34,968 nt of DNA, from NCBI RefSeq assembly GCF_000948395.1, contig NZ_JYFN01000003.1, positions 1 through 34,968 on the forward strand, read 5' to 3'. Under the pieces are notes generated by a model. That model saw nothing but the letters and a program-made list of their open reading frames with translations. It searched no databases and had not been told where the DNA came from. Of this stretch, positions 30,422-34,968 are shown one piece after another (positions within the stretch are counted from its first letter, which is position 1; each line of letters begins with the position of its first letter). Position numbers and translations under genes: made by a program. The stretch comes from Frankia torreyi (GTDB lineage: Bacteria > Actinomycetota > Actinomycetes > Frankiales > Frankiaceae).

Positions 30422-32206
30422 TTACCCCAGGGCCCGGTCCAGGTTGATCGCCGCGCTGATCAGCGCCAGGTGGGTGAACGCCTGCGGGAAGTTGCCGAGC
30501 GCCTCGCCGGAGGAGCCGATCTCCTCGGCGTAGAGGCCCACATGGTTGGCGTAGGTGAGCATCTTCTCGAAGACCATCCGGGCCTCGCTCACCCGGCCGG
30601 CCCGGGTCAGCGCCTCCACGTACCAGAACGAGCACAGGTTGAACGTGCCCTCGTCGCCGGTCAGCCCGTCGCTGCCGTCGGCGGCGTAACGGCGCACCAG
30701 GCTGTCGCTGACGAGGTCCTCGCCGAACCGGTCCAGCGTCGAGAGGAACCGCGGATCGGTGGGTCCGGAGAACTTCACCAGCGGCATGCACAGCAGGGAC
30801 GCGTCCAGCCGCGGTGAGCCGGGGAACTCCATGTAGGCGCCGCGGGTGGGATTCCACGCCTCGTTCTGCACGAACCGGTACGCCTGACCGGCGTAGTCCT
30901 TCCAGTCGTTCGTCGGGCCGGGCAGGCCCCGCTGGCGCGAGATGCGGCAGGCCCGCTCGAAGGCGACCCAGGTCATCAGCGCCGAGTAGGTGAAGCGCTG
31001 GCGCCCGCCGCGGGTCTCCCAGATCCCCTCGTCCGGGGTGTCCCAGTGCTTGGCCAGCCAGTCGAGCTGGCGGCCGAGGGCCTCCCAGAGCTGGAAGGAG
31101 ATCGGAACCTTCTTGTTGTACAGGTAGACCGAGTCCATCAGCTCGCCGTAGATGTCGAGCTGGAGCTGCTCGGCGGCGGCGTTGCCGATGCGCACCGGCT
31201 TCGAACCGCGGTAGCCGGCGAGATGGTCCAGGACGATCTCGTCCAGGTGGGCGTTGCCGTCGACGCTGTACAGCACGTACAGCCCGGAATCCTTCGGTGC
31301 CTCGTGGCAGCGCTGCTCCAGCCAGTCCATGAACGCGGCGGCCTCGTCGGTGAAACCCAGGGCCATCAAGGCGTAGGTGGTGAACGCCGCGTCCCGGATC
31401 CAGGTGTAGCGGTAGTCCCAGTTGCGCACGCCGCCGAGCTCCTCCGGCAGCGAGGTGGTCGGCGCCGCCACCAGCGCGCCGGTGGGCCGGTAGACCAGCA
31501 GCTTCAGCACCAGTGCGCTGCGTAGGACCATTTCTCGCCAGCGGCCGTGGTAACGACTGCGCCGCAGCCACGCCTGCCAGTAGTTCAGCGTCCGGGTGAA
31601 CAGCGTGTCCGCCTCGCCGGTGATCAGCGGACGGATCGTCGAGTTCCATTCGAGCACGATGTCGGCGGTCTCACCCATGGGCAGGTCGAACTCCGCGAAC
31701 ACGGCGGTGCCGTCGACCCGCAGCGGCAGCGCGGTGCGCAGCACGAGGGTGCCCTTCACCGATTCGAACACCGCCCCCGAGCCGGGGACCAGCGTCACCG
31801 TGTGCGCGGCGCGCCCGTAGTCGAACCGCGGGTCGCAGCGCAGCCGGAACGTCGCCGTCCCGCGCACGGCGCGGGCCTGGCGGACGACGACGTGCGGCGT
31901 CTCCGCGACGTCGCTGTCCACCGGGACCATGAAGTCGACGACCTCGCCGACCGCCCGTGGGGTGAGGAAACGGGTCATCAGGATGTTCGAGTCGGGCAGG
32001 TAAAGCTGCTTCGCCCGCGAGTCCGGACAGTGGATGCGGAACGATCCGCCGCGATCGGCGTCGAGCAGGCTCGCGAAGACCGACGGCGCATCGAAGCGTT
32101 GCGGGCAGTACCAGTCGATCGTGCCATCCGTGGCGACCAGGGCCACGGTACGCAGGTCGCCGATGACCGCGTGCTCCTCGATGGGCGGGTAGTCGGTGTC
32201 GGGCAT
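30422..32206 (-). CDS. Glycoside hydrolase family 15 protein (glucoamylase/trehalase-like)
   Basis: 594 residues, cytoplasmic (no signal peptide). The N-terminal beta-sandwich begins PIEEHAVIGDLRTVALVATDGTIDWYCPQRFDAPSVFASLLD, the signature of actinobacterial GH15 trehalase-like enzymes. The (alpha/alpha)6 barrel contains LGGVRNWDYRYTWIRDAAFT, the putative general acid in DEGIWETRGG (about residue 397), and the putative general base region EEIGSSGEALGN (Glu561-Glu568). Family members hydrolyse trehalose or alpha-glucans, and mycobacterial homologues are trehalases. ATG 32206 is chosen because it opens directly at the conserved start, with GGAGC upstream. It is downstream of a 415-bp divergent region and upstream of the FHA gene (235-bp gap). 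Confidence 0.92.
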   Translation of the reverse strand: MPDTDYPPIEEHAVIGDLRTVALVATDGTIDWYCPQRFDAPSVFASLLDADRGGSFRIHCPDSRAKQLYLPDSNILMTRFLTPRAVGEVVDFMVPVDSDVAETPHVVVRQARAVRGTATFRLRCDPRFDYGRAAHTVTLVPGSGAVFESVKGTLVLRTALPLRVDGTAVFAEFDLPMGETADIVLEWNSTIRPLITGEADTLFTRTLNYWQAWLRRSRYHGRWREMVLRSALVLKLLVYRPTGALVAAPTTSLPEELGGVRNWDYRYTWIRDAAFTTYALMALGFTDEAAAFMDWLEQRCHEAPKDSGLYVLYSVDGNAHLDEIVLDHLAGYRGSKPVRIGNAAAEQLQLDIYGELMDSVYLYNKKVPISFQLWEALGRQLDWLAKHWDTPDEGIWETRGGRQRFTYSALMTWVAFERACRISRQRGLPGPTNDWKDYAGQAYRFVQNEAWNPTRGAYMEFPGSPRLDASLLCMPLVKFSGPTDPRFLSTLDRFGEDLVSDSLVRRYAADGSDGLTGDEGTFNLCSFWYVEALTRAGRVSEARMVFEKMLTYANHVGLYAEEIGSSGEALGNFPQAFTHLALISAAINLDRALG

Positions 32207-32621
32207 TCGTAGGCTCCGCGAGGCGTGATTGGCCGAGGATCCGACCAGGGATTCTGCGGGGGACGGAGAGGGAGGACGCCACCGCGCGAGCACAACCCGA
32301 CGCCGAGCCGCTCGCGTCCTCCCGGCCGCCGCCGGTCGCCACCCGAGCGATGGCAACCAGGCGAAGGTAACCCGCCGGGACGGTCCACGCCCATCACTGC
32401 CGACAAGCCGAAAAACGGGCCCAACCCGCCGTGTGAAATCGCGGTGTCGGCGATGCGTCGGCGCCGGGTCCGCGCCGCGTCTGTGGAGGTCACCGGGTCG
32501 GTGGAACCCTCGTCGCTACTGGCGGTCCGGGGCGGTCGCGGGCGGTGGCGGGGGCGGCGTTCGCACCCCGGTGGGGGGTCTCGCCGCGCGGGCGTCCGAG
32601 GTCGCCACCTACGATCACGCC
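32207..32621. other. 415-bp divergent intergenic region
   Basis: Lies between the GH15 gene and the unknown plus-strand gene. It must hold both promoters, but no clear -35/-10 pair or palindrome was found. Open frames here are Arg-rich and not credible. Confidence 0.35.
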
Positions 32622-33185
32622 ATGGCCGCCCACCCTCCGACTGCCGAGGACGGTCGTGCCGCGCTGGTGATGTTCGCTCGGGGCGACCGGGTCTTCCCGG
32701 TCGACGACCTCGGTGGCGGGATCTGGTCGCGGCGCGGCACCGTGCTGGCCGTGCACGCGGCCGGGCGCCGCGAGCCGGCCGAGCAGCCCGGGCCGGTACG
32801 CGTCGAGTCGACCCGCAGCGCGGCACCGGTCACCGCGCGGGCGACGGTCCTCTGGGACGACGGCAGCGCCGAGGTGCTGGCCGAGGATCAGCTCTGCCTC
32901 GTCTACGACCAGGAGGCCCCCGTCGGCATGCGGGTCGTCACCCTGCCGATGGACGAGCCGGTGGATGTGGTGCAGCACGGCGGGCACGTCGTGCTGGTGC
33001 TGCGCGACGGCCTGGTCTCGCCCGCGGTCGTGGAGTCGCTGCGCGACAAGCTGCGGCGGGTGCGGGCGGCGCTGACTCCGGCGCGGCCGGATCCCGCCTC
33101 CGCGGCCGAGCTGCGTCGGCGGGACCTCGACCTGCTGCGGGCCTTGATCGCACAGCTCACCGGGGGCGCGCCCGAGCCCCGCTGA
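32622..33185 (+). CDS. Protein of unknown function
   Basis: 187 residues, not recognised. Clear protein-like pattern: FARGDRVFPVDDLGGGIWSRRGTVLAVH, ATVLWDDGSAEVLAEDQLCLVYDQEAP, VVQHGGHVVLVLRDGLVSPAVVESLRDKLRRVR and a helical C-terminus (AAELRRRDLDLLRALIAQL). The first half resembles a small beta barrel, and WDDGS is reminiscent of Tudor/SH3-like folds. No signal peptide or membrane helix. ATG 32622 has no clear ribosome site but the fold starts close to it. Convergent with the small gene at 33318-33518. Function unknown. Confidence 0.65.
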   Translation: MAAHPPTAEDGRAALVMFARGDRVFPVDDLGGGIWSRRGTVLAVHAAGRREPAEQPGPVRVESTRSAAPVTARATVLWDDGSAEVLAEDQLCLVYDQEAPVGMRVVTLPMDEPVDVVQHGGHVVLVLRDGLVSPAVVESLRDKLRRVRAALTPARPDPASAAELRRRDLDLLRALIAQLTGGAPEPR

Positions 33186-33257
33186 CGAGTGCCTACAGGT
33201 GCTGGGTGCCCGCGGGTGCCGAGTGGCCGGCGGATGCTGGGTGCCGATGGGTACCCG

Positions 33258-33281
33258 CGGCCGGGCGGGGCGCCCCGGCCG
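33258..33281. terminator. GC-rich hairpin between convergent genes
   Basis: CGGCCGGG (33258-33265) pairs with CCCGGCCG (33274-33281) around an 8-nt loop. It is placed between two convergent genes and could end both transcripts. No U-tract. Confidence 0.5.
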
Positions 33282-33283
33282 CC

Positions 33284-33313
33284 GCCGTCGCGATGTCCGC
33301 CGTCGCGATGTCC
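33284..33313. repeat. 15-bp tandem duplication
   Basis: GCCGTCGCGATGTCC is repeated exactly twice, next to the hairpin at 33258-33281 and just before the end of the small minus-strand gene. Confidence 0.85.
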
Positions 33314-33317
33314 GCGG

Positions 33318-33518
33318 TCAGGACGTCGAGTACGGCCCGGGGCGCACTCCGCCCGGGCCGTAGGCGTTGCCGTTCATCCCGGCCCGCGGCTGCTCGGTCA
33401 TCGCCTGGCTCACCTTCGACGCGATCGCCTCGGTGAGTCGGATCGCCTGCGTGAGGGACAGGTTCAGCACGATCTCGCTGTCATCGGTCATCGCGAAGCG
33501 CACCGACACATCGGCCAT
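33318..33518 (-). CDS. Small protein of unknown function (66 residues)
   Basis: ADVSVRFAMTDDSEIVLNLSLTQAIRLTEAIASKVSQAM forms two short strands and a helix, followed by a Gly/Pro/Asn-rich tail (MNGNAYGPGGVRPGPYSTS). Start ATG 33518 has a strong GGGAGGA site about nine bases upstream, good support that it is translated. No family recognised. It may be a small regulatory or structural protein. It has no partner in the window other than the convergent unknown gene. Confidence 0.65.
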   Translation of the reverse strand: MADVSVRFAMTDDSEIVLNLSLTQAIRLTEAIASKVSQAMTEQPRAGMNGNAYGPGGVRPGPYSTS

Positions 33519-33897
33519 GGTGGTTCCTCCCAGTCTCGGTCCGCCCGACACCCGGCTCCGGTGGTTGGAGGTCGGAGGGAGACCCGCACGGGCGCTACCT
33601 GCCGTGCGGCCTCGGGGCATGGTGACCGCCCCACCATCCCCGATGGGGATCTCACGCCGTACGTGACCCCCCCTGTCGCCCCCACCGATGAGACTGCTAG
33701 CGGCGTGTTGCTTCGACTCTGGGTGATCAGTCAACTGCGATAGCCCCCGTGTCTGCGCGCCAACCCGGACGGGAGTGTCCTTTTGTGAGGATGGCATCGC
33801 TTTCGGTGGTCGCGTGGGGCATCGGGGCGGATCGAGTGAGAGAGCTCACATCGAGCCCACGCCGCCGGGTCGGCGCGCCGTGTGGGGGTTCCCCGGT
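33519..33897. other. Intergenic region before the mannosyltransferase
   Basis: 379 bp without a gene. The PMT-type gene ends into it. GGTTCCCCGG (33887-33896) and CCGGGGAACC (33908-33917) make a 10-bp stem around an 11-nt loop that overlaps the mannosyltransferase stop codon (33898-33900). It may terminate that transcript, although no U-tract is seen. Confidence 0.4.
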
Positions 33898-34968
33898 TCA
33901 GATCCAGCCGGGGAACCACATCCTGGCCCGCCACGAGGAGTAGGGGATCACCTGCGCGGCGAGGATCGGGTAGAAGTACGCGAACAGCAGGACGACGACG
34001 ATCGTGTAGACGCCGACCGTCAACGCGCCGGTGAGCCGGCGGGCGTCGGAGGCCTCCCGCGGGCCGAGCGCGAGCCCCGCCAGCGCCGTGATCCCGAGGA
34101 CGAGGAACGGCAGGCACGGCAGCGCGTAGAAGAAGAACATCGTGCGGTTCGGGAACAGCAGCCACGGCAGGAAGGCCGAGCCGAAACCGACCAGCACCAG
34201 GGCCGCCCGCCAGTCCCGCCGGGTCACCCACCAGGCGAGCATCCCCACCAGGCAGGCGGTGCCCACCCACCACACCGCCGGGTTGCCCAGCGCCAGGACC
34301 TCCCGGGAGCAGCCGGCCGGGTCGTGGCAGCCGGACGTCCCGTAGGCGGGCGACGAGTAGTAGTACGCCACCGGCCGGGCCATCACCAGCCAGCTCATCG
34401 GGTGCGAGGCGAAGGCATGCCCCTGGTCGAGGCCCTCGTGGAACTTCAGCACCGCCATCTGGTACTTCCACCAGCCGTGCCACGCCGCGCCGAACCCGTC
34501 GCCGTAGAAGTGCCGGTAGTAGCCGCCGTCGGTGACGAACCAGCCCGTCCAGGTGGCCAGGAACGTCACGATCGGGACGATCACGAACATCGCGGCCCAG
34601 GCGGGCAGGTCCCGTCGCAGCGCCCCCAGCACGGGCCGCTGCGCACCGCCGGTGCGCCGGGCGCCGATGTCCCAGGCGATCGCGAGCGCCGCGAAGCCGA
34701 TGATCGTGTACAGCGCGCTCCACTTCACGCCCATCGACAGGCCGAGCGCCACCCCGCAGGCCAGTCGCCACCGGCGGAATCCCAGCCGGGGCCCGTACAG
34801 CTCGCGCAGCCGATCCTGACGGCCGGCCGCGGCGCCTGAGTCGGCTGTCGCCGCCGATTTCGCCGTAGCTACGGAGTTCGCCGCGGCCGTCGAGTCTGCT
34901 GTGGTGGCGGAGCCTGCCGAGTCCATGCCCGCGCCGTCCGCGCCTGGCGAGCCGGCGACCGGCGGGGG
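33898..34968 (-). CDS. Protein O-mannosyltransferase (PMT/GT39 family), 5' end outside window
   Basis: Partial: the frame stays open to the right edge, so the N-terminal half with the catalytic Asp-Glu region is missing. What is present is the C-terminal part of the family: LGLSMGVKWSALYTIIGFAALAI, the lumenal/periplasmic loop GWFVTDGGYYRHFYGDGFGAAWHGWWKYQMAVLKFHEGL, HPMSWLVMARPVAYYYSS, and helices ending YPILAAQVIPYSSWRARMWFPGWI. The enzyme is an integral membrane protein that moves mannose from a polyprenyl phosphate to secreted proteins. An Ala/Ser/Thr-rich stretch (about TADSTAAANSVATAKSAATADS) lies between membrane segments and may be a repeat-expanded loop. The ATG at 34926 is internal, not the start. 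Confidence 0.88.
   Translation of the reverse strand, partial: PPPVAGSPGADGAGMDSAGSATTADSTAAANSVATAKSAATADSGAAAGRQDRLRELYGPRLGFRRWRLACGVALGLSMGVKWSALYTIIGFAALAIAWDIGARRTGGAQRPVLGALRRDLPAWAAMFVIVPIVTFLATWTGWFVTDGGYYRHFYGDGFGAAWHGWWKYQMAVLKFHEGLDQGHAFASHPMSWLVMARPVAYYYSSPAYGTSGCHDPAGCSREVLALGNPAVWWVGTACLVGMLAWWVTRRDWRAALVLVGFGSAFLPWLLFPNRTMFFFYALPCLPFLVLGITALAGLALGPREASDARRLTGALTVGVYTIVVVLLFAYFYPILAAQVIPYSSWRARMWFPGWI

Overview
The window is very GC-rich throughout, and most genes use codons ending in G or C. GTG starts, GGAGG-type ribosome binding sites, a DUF1918 gene, a zinc-ribbon FHA protein and a PMT-type mannosyltransferase all point to a high-GC actinomycete. Frankia or a close relative is the best guess, but nothing in the sequence proves the genus. 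No complete previously undescribed system can be demonstrated here. The window is mostly chromosomal housekeeping and accessory genes, with one integrated-element remnant and a conspicuous pattern of short tandem repeats.

Left end (1-3092): the edge of an integrated element. An 11-bp-arm palindrome and a cluster of GTGCAC sites lie at the extreme left. They are followed by about 0.9 kb without a convincing gene, and then by a large serine recombinase that looks less GC-rich than its surroundings. The recombinase frame is broken by one base near 2551. Its C-terminal part continues in the next frame and runs antisense through a tRNA-Ala(CGC) gene, which suggests that the 3' end of that tRNA was the integration target.

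3093-7561: an unknown gene on the minus strand, about 1.2 kb of GC-rich repeat-bearing sequence, then a phosphoribosyltransferase/hydrolase fusion and a CBS-pair/DUF1918 protein. Both protein types have relatives in the mycobacterial DosR dormancy regulon.

7597-10674: a molybdate transport cluster (modC, modB and a helix-turn-helix protein with a molybdate-binding TOBE/Mop domain). No modA is visible. Three copies of a 14-bp repeat lie between the regulator and modB. A divergent Nudix-like gene has lost two glutamates of the Nudix box.

10907-16630: a quinone-oxidoreductase-like gene, a YcaQ-like DNA glycosylase with a QID motif, a SLOG/LOG-like nucleotide-binding protein, and a large membrane-anchored protein whose kinase domain lacks several catalytic residues.

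16718-23428: a TetR regulator divergent from a 14-helix drug exporter, with two GTAC-N3-GTAC operator palindromes between them. A double hairpin separates the exporter from a convergent acyl-CoA thioesterase. Next comes a two-gene operon of an isochorismatase-like amidohydrolase and a purine-type permease, ending in a strong hairpin.

23575-34968: mostly minus-strand genes. In order they are a membrane-anchored YceI protein, a GH43-like protein, a SulP transporter with a STAS domain, a Met/His-rich DUF305 protein, an FHA protein, a GH15 glucoamylase/trehalase-like enzyme, two small unknown genes and a protein O-mannosyltransferase cut by the right edge.

A theme across the whole window is in-frame tandem repeats of 15, 18 or 30 bp in linkers and C-terminal tails, plus similar repeats between genes. 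This suggests frequent recent slippage-type expansion.
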